64,000 nucleotides of DNA. Source: Termitomyces sp. T153 (lineage: Eukaryota; Basidiomycota; Agaricomycetes; Agaricales; Lyophyllaceae). The notes beneath the pieces were generated by a model. The model was given only the letters and a program-made list of their open reading frames with translations, searched no databases and was not told the DNA's origin. This document shows, one piece after another, positions 46,199 through 58,256 of this stretch (position 1 is its first letter; each line of letters begins with the position of its first letter). The position numbers and the translations under genes are program-made. The stretch lies in assembly GCA_018296165.2 (NCBI GenBank), contig JACKQL020000024.1, forward strand, positions 62,001 to 126,000, in the 5' to 3' direction.

Positions 46199-49100
46199 TT
46201 AATGGTCCACTAGGATACCGCTTATCCGGTTGTAGACTGCTTCAGGGTATTGTCTTGGAGAGGATTCATCAGCCAAAAAGTAACAGCTGGGCATTCGAAA
46301 GGAAACTTGCCTTGCTTTCAATCGCTGCAGAAGAACGAGTGCGCCATCCCGGTTTCCTGAACCAAGCTCTGCACGAACCATCGCCTCCCAAGTCGATGGC
46401 TGTGAAGGAGAGAAAAAATGAATCAGTTTTCCCGGATACTTGATTTGAAAACAGAAAACACTCACTTCGCGATACACAGGCGTACTCTGGTCTACCGTAG
46501 GTGACATATTCGACGGTGAGTTGTTTGGCGCGGCAACGCCCTCTGGTGGATCCTCGAGAGACTCGAAGAGACGGCGTGCCTCTTCGACGTTGTCAAGAAG
46601 GGAGTAGCCTTTGATCAGGGAGTTGGCAACGTAGGCAGTCATGCGCACGCCCTCCAATTGCATCTTGGTGATGTATTGCTGAATGAGGTCAATACGGTGA
46701 TGGGCAACGAAAACGTTGAACAAGGCTTCGTAGACGAGGGCGTTGGGCATGATCTCCATGTTGTTGAAGATCTCGATGGCTTTGTCAAGGTCCTTGGAGA
46801 CACAACCATGGGCGTTAAGGAGAGAAGCGTAATGAATATCCTGCACGGGTACTGTCTTGTCCGCTTTCAGTTTTTCCCAAGTGGAATTCAGTCCCTCGAG
46901 ATCGACAGGTTGGATGGAGCCATAAGCGTCTATGAGTAACTGTGATGAATTTCCATTTAGCGAGAGAAGAATGACAAAAAAATAAACACAAACCCTGTAG
47001 GTGTGGGCAGATGGGGCGATGTTAACCTTGCGCATCTCTTCGTAATAGTAGAGCGCACGAGCCCTGTCCAGCTTGACCGTGGTATACATCTGCATCATGG
47101 TATTATATGCAGGAATACGAGGCTTGAATTTCTTTGACTGAGTCATCTCGTCGAACAGCATCTCTGCCGACTGCACATCGCCAACCCGAGCACAAGCGCC
47201 AATGATCGTACCGTACGTCACGCTTGAGGCCTCGATATCGGCGCCTTTCATCTGCTGGAAGAGCCACAAGGCATATTCCGCCTTGCGTGCTTTGGCCAGC
47301 TTGGCAATGATGTTGTTGTACAAAAACTGGGTGGGTGGGACACGATATGTCTGGGATTCCTTGAAAAGCTCGAGGGCATTCGTGGCGTCGTCTGTCGTGT
47401 CCTTGACGTTGTAGATGAGCGCTCCGTATGCTTCCGCACTGGGCGCACCGCCGTTGGCGATGATGCGGCGTCGGTATTGTTGGGCGCCCTCCATGTCACC
47501 TGACTGCGCACACCCGACGAGCATGGCGTTTTCGAATGCGAACCATGAGCCTTTTTGCGCTATAGGGTTTTTAATCGTCTGGAGGGTATTCTGGCCAACG
47601 CTGTACGCAAAGTGCATGTCCTCCAAGCGCCCGAGGCGTCCGAGCCATTCAATGAGGATAACGAGCGGGGCTACAGAGGGAGCGCGCCCGGACTCGACGC
47701 CCTCTTTGAGCTTGGTGAAGGCAAAGTCGACAGCGGCTTCCATATCATCTTGGGAGGATTCTTTGATTGTGGTCATGAGCGTCCTGGACAGATAGGAATC
47801 TAGTTTCAAGGGTACGTCAGAGGTGTAGCCCGAGTCGATTGTTTCGGGGACGGAGACGGAATCTTCGAGGGCCTCGTTGAGAGCATTGACGTATTGCTGT
47901 GGGTCGTAATTGACTATGCGATTGAAACCGGTTTCCTCGATGAGAGCCAGCATGCCCTCGGCACCGAGACGTCGAGTCAGCTGGAGTACGACGTGTCGGA
48001 CGAGGACTTTGTTCATATTGTCCAGAGGGACTTTGTACGTGGCCAAATCGCGAATGAGCGATGGGAGCCCTTGGTAAGCAAAGTCGGGAGGTAGTGGGTT
48101 CTCAGGGTTGGGGACGATGCTGTCGAATGTATCGGCAGCCATGAGAACCAGCTGCCAGTCACCGAATTTCATGTCAGCGAGGGGCAGAGTGTCCGAGGCA
48201 CGAGCGAGGGCGTATGACTGGAGGAAGAAGGGGAGGGAGTGGGGAGGCTGAGAGATACGGAGTTGAGCAGCGGTGCGGGCTAGCTGCATAGTGACCCAAT
48301 AGGGAACGTTGCCTTGCGAAACCTCCCAGAGCCTGGTGGTGAATTTGATCTGCAAGTCCTGCATTTCTTCGAGTGTAGGGAAGGTGCCGAGCCCGTGGTC
48401 GACGGCTGTGGAATGTTTGAAAAAGTTGCCAATGTACGCAAACATGATAGCGGCGGCCTTGTCATACATCTTGCGGTTGAGATAAGCAGTAGCAATCTCA
48501 TCGGTGAGATTCATACGGAACTTGATTTGAAATTCTGGCGTATTGAGAACACGTTCGCGCAACCAAGTGAGAGTGCGATCCAAATTCTGGTCATCCATAG
48601 AGTGGAGATTTGCCATGTTTGCAGCGTAGACGATGGTGCGTTCTGTGTTGCGGACGCGAGAGGGGGGGTCGGAGAGCCTGACGTGAAAGATGCGATTGAG
48701 GTCCTGGATCTTACCCTTGACGGCAAGAGCATCGAGCATGGCACCCCAGGCGACGGTGTCGGGCTTCATGGGGACGCCTGTGGGTTCGTAGGGATCTTGA
48801 GAGGTAGCCTGCTGGTCCAGAAGCCTGTCGAACCAAACGAGAGCGGTTTCGACGTCGTCAAGTTGGCAGAAACCAGTGAGGATAGTGGTAAAAGTGGCAG
48901 TGGAGACTGGAGGAGGATCTGCGACGACCTGGTGCTCGCCGATATGAGCGTCCAACATTTGCTCGACGAGGGCCACGGCCTTGTCAGGCCTGTTGAAGCG
49001 GAAGTAGGTCTCGATCATTTGGTTCCAAACAAGAAGGTTGAGACGGTTGGGGTCAGTACCGTCACGACCCCAGGGGGCGTGGACACGGCCGTTTTTGAGG

Positions 49101-50292
49101 GCTTGTCGGTACTCTGCAAAGATCTCTTCGGCGCCGGGAAGCTGGTCAGCGTTGGTGTAGACGCGAATCATCTCGAGGAAAACGAGGATGGAGGGAAGGG
49201 TGTCGCTGCGCTTTTCGTGCTGGGCAAAGACATGGATGGCGGCATCGATGTTGGCGTGGATGGCACAAGAGCGGAGGAGGGAGGTGAAGGTGTAGGATGG
49301 GAAGGGCCTGGGAGAGGGGAGAGAGATGACGGTCTCGAAGAGAGACATGGCAGACTTGAAGTTTGTCTCGCTACGAAGCATTGCGATACGCTTGAGGTCG
49401 GCCTGATGGTTCGTTTCCTGCTTGAAGCCAGTGAGATTGCGATGCTTGATGCGGACCTCGAGAGCGGTTATGGCCTGGTGGACCTCAAAGTCGCGTGCGG
49501 TGAGAGAGTCAAGGAGGGCGATGTAGGTGTGCCAGTTGGGAAGCAGGGAGTGACGGAGCATGTCGTTGTAGGTGTCGAGCATGAGGTTGAGGGGCTCACC
49601 GGGGCGACGGGTTGCTTGGATGGCCTGGAGGGCGATGTTGAACTCGCGCACACTGGGATTGACGACGTTTTGACGAAAGTCGCGGACGGCCTCTGCGACA
49701 CGGACGGAATTGCCGGTGTTCTGCGCGTCGAGGAGACGTTTTGCGGCATGGGAGACCTGAGGGAGAGGGGCGTGGGAGGGCTGTGGCGCTGCTGGGGGGT
49801 CTGGCAGCGGCTGGGGAACAACGGACTCGAAGGACTCTGTGGAAGAGGCAGTGGTGCGCTCGGGCGCAAAGGCGTGGCGAGACCTGGCATGGAGCTGGAC
49901 GGTCTTGAGGACGCCGCGGCGCTTGGGAAGGGACAGACTGCTGCGACGGGCAGGGGCGGCAGACGGGCGCTTGGGCTCCTCCTGGTCGTCGTACGACTGG
50001 ACGTCGTGGGACGAGATGGAGGCATTTGCCTGGGTGACGGCACGGCCCGCGCCCTACAATAGAATGAGCACAATTGAATGGGAGGCAAGGTGAGACACAC
50101 AGTGTAGCCAGTGAAGCGGCCGTACTTTGCACTGCCATTGGTGTTTCCGCGGTGGGAGCTGGCGGGGCCGTTCCAGGGCGCTAGGGCGGTGTTGGGGCTG
50201 GAGGACTGGTGGAGGACATTGCGGATGGTGTGCGTCTGGTGCTGGATCGAGCTGACGGCGCGGCTGATTTGGGTGGCCACTTTGGGCAGCAT
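46199..50292 (-). CDS. Large pentatricopeptide-repeat protein, probably mitochondrial
   Basis: About 1,300 residues. The first exon from ATG 50292 reads MLPKVATQISRAVSSIQHQT and continues basic and Ser-rich to YGRFTGYT, as in a mitochondrial presequence. A 48 bp intron joins it to GAGRAVTQANASISSHDVQS. A disordered Pro/Ser region precedes VSHAAKRLLDAQNTGNSVRV. PPR motifs then run to the end, for example SYTFTSLLRSCAIHANIDAA, WNQMIETYFRFNRPDKAVAL, TVAWGAMLDALAVKGKIQDL, LYNNIIAKLAKARKAEYALW, VTYGTIIGACARVGDVQSAE, AYNTMMQMYTTVKLDRARAL and VANSLIKGYSLLDNVEEARR. Two late introns lie near 46940-47000 and 46390-46470. Fungal PPR proteins of this size, such as Cya5-like factors, usually bind organellar mRNAs. 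The precise target cannot be read from the sequence. A long plus-strand frame at 48314-50062 is a shadow. Confidence 0.88.
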
Positions 50293-50362
50293 CGCAGCAG
50301 CGGCCAGCAGCAACGACGCCGCCGCCTTTTTTTTTTTCTATTCTCGGATCAACCCGGGTACA

Positions 50363-50980
50363 TTACGTCATCACGCTCTTTGCGGCCACGGTGCCCACGA
50401 CGATCGCCTCGACGTTGGGCGAGGCCTCCAGTCTGTGATACTGCAGGCCAGTCAGTAGACAGCAATAGCACAGTAATAGACCGCACCTTGCACACAGTGG
50501 CCCAGTCAGTCAGCCCGTGCAGCGCATCCAGCGGCGTCAGCGTCCCTGCAATCCCCGCCCCCAGCTGCCCCTCGCCCGCCCCGTCCATGCTCACCACAAT
50601 CACCGCACTCGTCTCCGCCGACACCCCGTACCGCCGCAGCCCCTCCGTGATGTTGTTCGTCGGATTCAGCGCCCAGATCACCTCCGAGTGCACCGTCCGC
50701 GTCCGCAGCCCGTCCTGCGCCTCTGCCAGCATCGCCTGGTAGATCGCCGTCTGCAGGTGCACCCGACTTGTAATCTACAGCATCATAAGAACAGTCACAG
50801 TCCACGCGAGATCACAACACCAACAAGTCGCGCGTCAATGTATCCAAACTTCACCCCCCCTGCCGTGCCTGCCTCTACAATTCGCCTCCGCACCTCGCCC
50901 CCGTTCGTCACGTTCGTGTACAGTGCTACGTGGACCTCCCTCCGCGGCCCACCAAATTGCACAAACGAATACGTCTCCAT
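50363..50980 (-). CDS. CGI121: EKC/KEOPS complex subunit Cgi121
   Basis: Cgi121 (TPRKB in animals) binds the kinase Bud32 in the KEOPS complex that makes t6A37 in tRNAs. Exon 1 from ATG 50980 reads METYSFVQFGGPRREVHVAL, with VRRRIVEAGTAGGVKFGYID after it. Exon 2 gives VHLQTAIYQAMLAEAQDGLR, then VHSEVIWALNPTNNITEGLR, RRYGVSAETSAVIVVSMDG and a Gly-rich loop. The last short exon is YHRLEASPNVEAIVVGTVAA and ends AKSVMT. The NPTNNI motif is the family hallmark. Three exons, stop TAA at 50363-50365. Only 70 bp separate its stop from the start of the PPR gene on the same strand, so transcripts may overlap. Confidence 0.92.
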
Positions 50981-51018
50981 AATAATGTGTTTGTCCTTGT
51001 TTCTTCCACGCAGCTCTC
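50981..51018. promoter_or_regulatory. Short bidirectional promoter/5' UTR between CGI121 and the PDI-like gene
   Basis: Divergent start codons at 50980 (minus) and 51019 (plus) leave 38 bp. The interval is T-rich on the plus strand and ends ttcttccacgcagctctc. An AG acceptor (cgcag, 51010-51014) could allow an upstream 5' UTR intron of the PDI gene reaching into CGI121. Confidence 0.45.
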
Positions 51019-52871
51019 ATGCGTTCCCTCCAACTGCCCCTGTCTCTGCTCCTCCTTGCTGTCGCCTCTAATCCGGTTCCAGTCCACTCCCACTCTGCCC
51101 TCCTCACCCCAGACACCTTTCCAGTCTCTGGCCTCTGGTTCATCGAGTTCTTCTCTCCCTACTGTCCCCACTGTCGCAACTTTGCTCCCACATGGGACCA
51201 GCTGGTCACAGAAGCAGAACGAGACTCCCCTGCAGTGAACCTTGCTCAAGTCGATTGTTCCGTGCATGGAGGTCTGTTCTTCTCACCATCACCTTTGCTC
51301 TCTTGCTCATCTTCATCAGATTTATGTACTGAACATCATGTAATGGGATACCCTTCACTCTACATGTACAATAACGGTGAGAAACTCGATGCATTCTCAG
51401 GCGACCGCGACCTTCCCGCTCTCCACAAATTCATCAACAAATACGCTCCTCCGCCCCCACCCCAACCCAACACCAAAGGCGACGTCCTCTCTCTCACACC
51501 CCAATCCTTCGCCTCTACCCTCGCCCAAGGTCCCATGTTTGTCAAATTCTTTGCCCCCTGGTGCGGCCACTGCAAAAAACTCGCTCCAGTATGGAAGCAG
51601 CTCGCTCATGCCATGAAGGGCAAGCTCAACATCGTCCAAGTCAACTGTGATGACCATTCCGCCATTTGCAAGGCTCACAATGTACAGGGGTACCCCACCC
51701 TTGTGTACATCTCCAGTGGCGGTATCAGGAGCGAGTATAATGGTGGACGTAAGCTCGACGAACTCAGGAACTTTGCCGAAAAGGCTGCGTCGGCGGGACT
51801 CCATCGTATACAGTCCACCGAGCTGGATACTCTTGTGGCCCAGCACGAGGTCATGTATGTTCTTGTCCACTCCGACAATGCTATCCTCGTACGTCAGCCT
51901 TTGCATACCCGACTCTCACTGACAGACACTTCCCCAGGATACCGTCGCGCCCGCCGCCGCCGTTCTCCTCGGCTCTCCGTCTGTCTACACACTCTCCGAC
52001 CCCGCCCTCCTCGCCCGCTTCGACATACCCCAAGAAAGCACCTGGGCTCTCCTCGCATTCAAAGACCACGACCCGCACGTCCCCACCGCCATCCTCCACG
52101 AACACGCCGTACCCGCGTCCACACCCCAAGACGCAATCCGCACATGGTTCCTCGAGCAGCGTCTTCCCACGACCCTCGAACTCACGCAGGACACGTTCCA
52201 GGGCGTCATGAACGCCCCCCAGGCACCGCTTGTCGTGATTGCGGCGGTCACGTCGGAAAATAGCCCCGAGGTGGCGAGACACATGAAGGAGACTGGGAGA
52301 AAGTGGAGGTTGAGGACCAAGGGGAGTGGGCTGGCGTCTGGGAGGGAGGTGGTGTGGACCTGGATGGACGCAGAAAAGTGGAAGAATTGGATGAAGAGTA
52401 TGTATGGGATTGTCGTCAAGGAAGAGGACGATGATTTGGATGATGTACCCGTCGTTGTTGCGGATCATCAGGTCAGTGCGCTTGTGCAAAACTTGGGTCG
52501 AGTGCTCATTAATTACCGCAGAGGCTGGTGTATTATGATCGTGATTCCCATAATCACAGACTCGAGGTGTCGTCCAGCAAGAGTCTGTTTGAGACTGTGG
52601 AAGCCGCTGCCGCAGGCAAGCTGTCGTACAAGCATTCGGAGAATCTGGTTGAGCGGGTTGCAAGAGTATGTTTTTTCTTGCCGTTGCTTCCGTGGTACTC
52701 ATTGGTCTCTAGTACCTGAACACAAAGATGGTGAGCTTGGAGACGTACGTGGTGACATACCCGTGGCGCGCTGCGACCTTTTTGTGCATGATATTCGTGG
52801 GCATCTTCTTTGTACTCAAACGCTGGCTTGCGGACGATGGAGATTATAGAAAGGTAGATAGGTTAGATTAA
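51019..52871 (+). CDS. Membrane-anchored protein disulfide isomerase with two thioredoxin domains
   Basis: A TMX3-like ER oxidoreductase. The signal peptide is MRSLQLPLSLLLLAVAS. Thioredoxin domain 1 has FFSPYCPHCRNFAPTW (active site CPHC) and domain 2 has FFAPWCGHCKKLAPVW (CGHC). Each has the cis-Pro segment (VMGYPSLYMY; VQGYPTLVYI). After an intron near 51890-51940 come b-like domains (LSDPALLARFDIPQESTWAL, LPTTLELTQDTFQGVMNAPQ). A C-terminal span (TFLCMIFVGIFFVLKRWL) is followed by a short basic/acidic tail ending DYRKVDRLD. There is no KDEL, so retention must rely on the anchor. About five introns. The stop is TAA 52869-52871. Client proteins cannot be inferred. Confidence 0.9.
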
Positions 52872-52957
52872 TTATATAGCCTCGGACCGAGATGATGTTG
52901 ATCAACATCCATAATCAAACAACACGGCTGCGAATTTTCGGTCAAGGCTTAAAAGAC

Positions 52958-53419
52958 ATGTCAGCACTGGCCCAGCGACTATCGCCTCCCAGGGCGACGT
53001 TTGCCATCCAAGCTCGATGCAAGTCCACCTCTCCATACGGTCGCACGCACGTCTGGAAACGGCGTGCACCCGTTCTCCCCAATCCAATCGTTCCCAAGTT
53101 TCCTCAACTCGTCATTCGCTCTGATGGCACCTCATTTACACACTGGACCACCTCACCACAGTCCTCAATACAGCTCACTCGAGATACAACCAATAACCCA
53201 GTTTGGAACACCGGTACTTGGTCGGACGCACGCGGCGTCGAGGAAGAGTCTTCCATGACTGGCCGTTTGGGCCGTTTCAATAGAAGGTTTGAGGAACTTG
53301 GAAAAGATAACACAAGTGGTGATTGGATGGAAGATCTTTTGGGGTCTGGAGTCGGTTCGGGCGGCGAGTTGTGGACAGGGTCAACAACGGCAAAGCAGAA
53401 GAAGGAAAAGAAACAGTAA
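52958..53419 (+). CDS. Probable mitochondrial large-subunit ribosomal protein (bL31m-like)
   Basis: A short intronless reading frame. I chose ATG 52958 (MSALAQRLSPPRATFAIQAR) because it starts a Arg/Ala-rich presequence; an in-frame ATG at 52892 also exists, 18 bp after the PDI stop. The core reads VWKRRAPVLPNPIVPKFPQL, then DGTSFTHWTTSPQSSIQLTR and DTTNNPVWN. The STFTHWTTSPRS-like segment is characteristic of fungal bL31m (Mrpl36), which is the basis of the call. The C-terminus (SMTGRLGRFNRRFEELG) is charged and ends KQKKEKKQ. Other small mitochondrial ribosomal proteins cannot be excluded. Confidence 0.6.
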   Translation: MSALAQRLSPPRATFAIQARCKSTSPYGRTHVWKRRAPVLPNPIVPKFPQLVIRSDGTSFTHWTTSPQSSIQLTRDTTNNPVWNTGTWSDARGVEEESSMTGRLGRFNRRFEELGKDNTSGDWMEDLLGSGVGSGGELWTGSTTAKQKKEKKQ

Positions 53420-53588
53420 TTTGGTGAATATGTTACGCGTCTTTGTGTTTATATACTCTGACGTGCTTTTGAAAGGTTTTTTGTTCATTCGCGAGCATCG
53501 CCCCCGTCCAGTTTTAGAGAGTCAGGAGTTTGTGTACATGTAGTCTCGTAATAATGAGTTCAAGTTTGGTGCATCCGCAACAACCACC

Positions 53589-54385
53589 ATGTCTACTACC
53601 CAAACAGATGTGATTTTTATCGATACCCTTGATTTCGCCGCAGATATTGGCCCAGACTGCTGGGGCAAGACACGCCCCCAACCCGTCCATGTCTCTGTCT
53701 ACCTCCATCTCCAGCCATCCTTCTTGGATGCATCGGGTACATCTGACAATGTCCTCGATTCCGTCCACTACGGCCACCTTTCCAAAGCCGTCTCGAACAA
53801 AGTTGGAAACGCGTCATTTAGCGGTGTTGAAAAGATAATCTCTGTCGTTAATGAAGAGGCATTCACCCAGGCGGGAAAGGTCGCACAGGAAGTGCGAGTA
53901 GTGGTCGACTTGCCCAAGCAGATTTTGCTTGCGGAAAACTTTTCTGTCGATACCACCACGTCTGCATCGTCTACCTCCCGAAGTGTTTTTATCAGAGATC
54001 TCGTTCTTCCTGTCATCATTGGTGTCAACCCGCCGGAGCGTGAAGCGAAGCAGAGAGTGATCACAAACATCACATTCCATGAACGGCCCGGCTCAAGTGG
54101 AGATCAACGACCTTTGCTGAACTATCCTGCTATCGTAGCGGAAATAGTCAAGGTACGTTGTCGAGCCTCGCCATTCTTTACACTCCCTCACACCTCATTT
54201 ACCAGACCATTGAGCACTCATCGTATCTCACGCTAGAAAAATTCGTTCTCGAGATCGTCCGTACAGCGTGCCTCGCATCTGACGACATTGACCGTGTCAC
54301 TGTACGATCGCAGAAACCCAGTGCCTTGAGCTTTGCTCACTCATCCGGCGTCGAGATTACCAGACGAAGAATAGATTTCTTGTAG
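53589..54385 (+). CDS. Stand-alone tandem FolB (dihydroneopterin aldolase) protein
   Basis: Two FolB domains without the HPPK and DHPS domains that follow them in the usual fungal trifunctional Fol1. Domain 1 (residues about 5-115) reads DVIFIDTLDFAADIGPDCWG, VHVSVYLHLQPSF and VHYGHLSKAVSNKV. Domain 2 (about 130-250) reads FIRDLVLPVIIGVNPPEREA, RVITNITFHERPG, LTLEKFVLEIVRTACLAS and VTVRSQKPSALSFAHSSGVE, where QKPSA matches the conserved KPxA of the family. One intron lies near 54152-54206. It could supply dihydroneopterin aldolase activity in folate synthesis or be a paralogue with another role; the latter cannot be judged here. The stop lies 15 bp from the EMC1 stop on the other strand. Confidence 0.85.
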
Positions 54386-54400
54386 CATTATCTACGTGAC

Positions 54401-57400
54401 CTAGTGGTACCACTTTTCCCTCAGCTTCTTTCTTTGGACCATAGGCCTGGTAATAATGATTGCCAACGCCAATCCACTGACAGTAAGCACTAGTTGTGCC
54501 TTGTTGAAGTTTTCGTTGAGAACGTCAAATGTATTGGATGGCGCGACACGGGTCAAGAACAAGTCCAGACCATAGGCAAAGACCAAGGACGTTGATTCTA
54601 GTAGAGTGGGCGAGGTTACTATGCGTTGAACGTTGGCCACCTATAAAGAACAATTTGTGCGGGATCGATGTATGATAGGAATAGAGATACCTCGTAAGTA
54701 TGTGAAAGCACGCGTCGAGGATCAGACGCCAAAACAGGCTCATGAGACACAAGGAATTCTTCCTGCTCCTGAGCAGTGACTTTGCGGTGAGGCCGGCGAG
54801 GGTTCAGGAGATGACGTTGAATCGATGCGATCTGATGCGTTCGACTTGCAACTGACGGAATTCATGAGTGGGCTCCAACCACACAAAAGATTCACTCACT
54901 GATTAAATCTTTGACGGTTATGCCAAACTTGGTTGAAGTGGGCGCGAAAGCAGTGATGGCATGAGGAAGGAGGTAAGCTTGCTCGTATGCATGGACGTGG
55001 ATGGTGTCGTTTGCAAAAGACGTCATGTCAGAACTAGAGGTACCGTGAATGATTTTCCTCCGAAGCAATGATATCGCACAACAGACCTTCTAGTCTTCTC
55101 GTCTATCCCACTGCCCTCGTACAATTCTACACTTACCAATCTCCAACCTTTTGAAAGGCCTACACCCGTCCAATCGGGATCATAGTATTGATATATCAGC
55201 CAATTTTCTACTAGCTCTGCCTTGACGTCACACGAATCTTTGCTGGTCGCCTTTTTCTTGCTGGGCAGAGTAGGTAGAGATGCGTGATAGACAATCGTGC
55301 CCTTCACTCCATCCACGACGTACAAGCCACAAGTCCTGCCTTTTTTCGTAGTGGCCGTTGCAGGTGCAGGTGCAGTCAGCAGTACAAAGAGGCTGGGGTT
55401 CAGATACTTGTACAGAGTTGTACGATTCCCAAGTACTTTTCCGAGTGAGGCTACTGGCCCATGAATTTGAGGTATCATCGTCTTTACGACCTCGTCCGGT
55501 GGTAAACCTAGCGTCCAGGTTGCATAAGCCACGAAACCTCGCTCCCCATCATGGCCCTCGGCACCGTGTTCTCCAGCATAGTGTGGGGCAATAGAATGAC
55601 CCAGGACACGTGCGACGCCATCAGCATTAGTGCGGAGTGGAAAGTGTAACGAAGGCTGAAGGTCGTGGAGTGTTGCGCGAGTGTAAGGCGTGGACGGATA
55701 GAGGTAAACTTGAAGAAACTCGTCAAGCAGTAGAACAGATGTTGCGTATTTCTTCGGTGAGCCAACTGGTGGTGAGAGGAGGTATGCTTCGACTACAGGT
55801 CCAGGGACTACGTCAAAGCCTTGAAGAAGGCCATTAGAATCTTCTTGCGGTATAGATGTATCGACGTTGGTGGCGGAAGCTCCGGTGATGGCATTAATAT
55901 GGAAAATAACAGTGTCGACCAAAGTCTGGCCCCAAGTTAGTACAACGTCGTCAATGATCACACGGTACACACATTCTCTGCACGCCGCTGTGCAACAATG
56001 ATTACTTCTGGGCCCCTAGCTTCCTGTTCTCCAGTTGCATCCTCCGACTGAAATACGAACATCTTGACCGGTACAACGCTTGCACCAACCTCTGCGGCCC
56101 AGCCAAGCCCAAGTATGCGACTCCAAACAATGCGACCAGTACTTGAATCTATTCCAAAAATCTTCCCTTGTACTGTGGCAACGACAATGATTTGAGTCAG
56201 GCCAAAAGTATCACGAATGAGAGATCTCTCAGCGAAGGAGGCCGGCGAAGATGCGGAAACAGAAGTTGTAGAGGCATAAGACCCAGTGAGGAATCGTCGA
56301 AGAAACCCATGAAGATATCGCGGGAAATTCTGAGAATTATTCAATAAGTCCCAATACATTAACATGAATTGAGAGGTAAGCAAGCAACCTTTGCATCATT
56401 CACATGTCTCCATAATCTGCCAAAGAAATCTTCTCCTTCGTTTCTTGCAGTCACTCCTCCATTAGATTGACCTTCAGGGAGTTGTATAAACTCAGAAAGT
56501 ACAATGGATGCGAGTGCCTCTTCCCGAGTCCAAAGCTCTGTTGAGTCAGAAGCAAGTTCCCATGACTGTACAGTACCACTGGTAGTGGTGAGAAGTAAAG
56601 TGGATGGATGTGTGGAAGCAGAACACGATAGAGCAGCCTGGAAGTACATCAAAAGGGGTGAAATTGACGACCGCAAGGAGACACACGTACATGTACTATG
56701 ATTCCGTGAGCGCGGATGTCAAACGCAATCTCAAAGTCAGCACTGTTGAGCTTAGGATGGGCCCCAGAGACGGAAGTAGAGATGAGTGTTTGCAATTTAA
56801 TCTTCTGCAGGAGCCTATGTCATTAAGCTTGTTTTGAAGGGAACAGACGGGACATGAAACGACGAACATTGATTTTATGGGACCGATATACTTGTCCAAC
56901 TATAACCTCTCCAGGGTTCTCACCAAGTGAACCAATCCAAGTTGATTCTGTGATTTCTTCGTCGTTCTTTTCTGGGTTGGAGTTGTCAAGAAGCAATGCT
57001 TCAATACCCTCCATATTATCACCATTGAGACTGAGGAGAGTTGCCGAACCATCACTAGCAACAGCCACTGCGCTGCCAGACAGAGAAAGTCCAACATCTA
57101 TGATGCGTTCATAGGTAGTGATAGCTCGGGTCTTGTGCACTGGTATATCAGGCTTTGCATCAAGCTCAGGTGTAAGTTTGAATGATCGAAGGAGGCCATT
57201 CTCGATCCATGCAACATGCGGATGGTCGGTCTCAGATGTGGAATTCGAGAGTATGGTGTAGGTGTGTTTGATGCTTGATGGCACTCCTCGGGAGTGAATG
57301 ACAGAGCCGGTACGCGGGTCGAGAACGATAACGTGAAGATTCAAGGTTGTACTTGATCTTGTGAACGCGACGGCGTATAGAGCAGAAGAAGTAGAGACCA

Positions 57401-58159
57401 GATTTGTGAGAACAGTTAATCCACTGTGACAAGGTCAATGAATCTTTCAAATACAATTCATAAATGAGAACGGAAAACATACTCCTCACTCGCCCACGTC
57501 CACTGCACGATACCGGTCAAAGCATCAACGCGCCGCACGACGTGCCCATTTGTCAACACGTACGACTCGCCGCTATTGCCGAATGCAACATGTGCTCCAA
57601 GATGAAGAGGTTCTGCATTACGACCAGACTCCGGTGCGTGCAAACGCTTTTCAGAGTATAGAGCACCCGTTATACCGTCAAAAACGCGAAAGATAGCCCC
57701 GCCAGGGCCAGAAAGCGTCGCCAGACCTGGACACTTTTTAGAACAAACACAGCTAATAGCAAGAGAGGTCTCACGATTTAAATGTGGGTAATACCCCAAT
57801 ATCCGGTCATCTGCTTCGAATATATATCTCCAGACTTGTCTCGTCATCAGTTTGGATAAACGTGATAATTTTATGAGATGCATACCAACACTCCCGTCTT
57901 TTGGATTCAACGCTGTAATTACGTTGTTCGCTGTTGCAGCATATATGATTTCCGCACCATCTATAGGTTTCTCGGTGGAATTTGCAACAAAATTGAGTCG
58001 ATGGAAAGAAGGGGCCGTCACGGGTGCCGCAACAAGTGGTACACCGACAAGAAATTTGTGCCAATCGACGACACCAACGTCAGACTGGTGAATTGCCTGG
58101 ATATGAGGTACTATGAGCAACAATATGGCACAGAGGCATGTCTGCGGCGACCACCTCAT
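54401..58159 (-). CDS. EMC1: ER membrane protein complex subunit 1
   Basis: EMC1 is the large luminal subunit of the EMC insertase, which places tail-anchored and multi-pass proteins in the ER membrane. The N-terminus from ATG 58159 is a signal peptide (MRWSPQTCLCAILLLIVPHI, cleaved near QAIHQ), then VGVVDWHKFLVGVP and PQQ-like propeller blades (IIYAATANNVITALNPKDGS; GGAIFRVFDGITGALYSEK; SYVLTNGHVVRRVDALTGIV; IDVGLSLSGSAVAVASDGSA). The C-terminal DUF1620 part has GLLQGFDVVPGPVVEAYLLS, LDEFLQVYLYPSTPYTR, LVENWLIYQYYDPDWTGVGL and the final span AQLVLTVSGLALAIIITRPM, ending REKWYH. About ten introns. Length of about 1,000 residues fits the family. Confidence 0.92.
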
Positions 58160-58256
58160 CAGTTATATCAGGTCTTGTCAAGTTGCACCTTGTCCGTACG
58201 TGATTCGTGCGTGATATGATTGATCGGAATTCAGGCATTCTCTTCCGCAACCACCA

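Noticed and set aside
48314..50062. 582-codon plus-strand frame opposite the PPR gene
   Set aside because: Antisense shadow of a GC-rich coding region; it lacks domains, while the minus strand carries clear PPR motifs.
50506..51267. Minus-strand frames overlapping CGI121 and the PDI signal peptide
   Set aside because: Out-of-frame shadows of GC-rich coding sequence.
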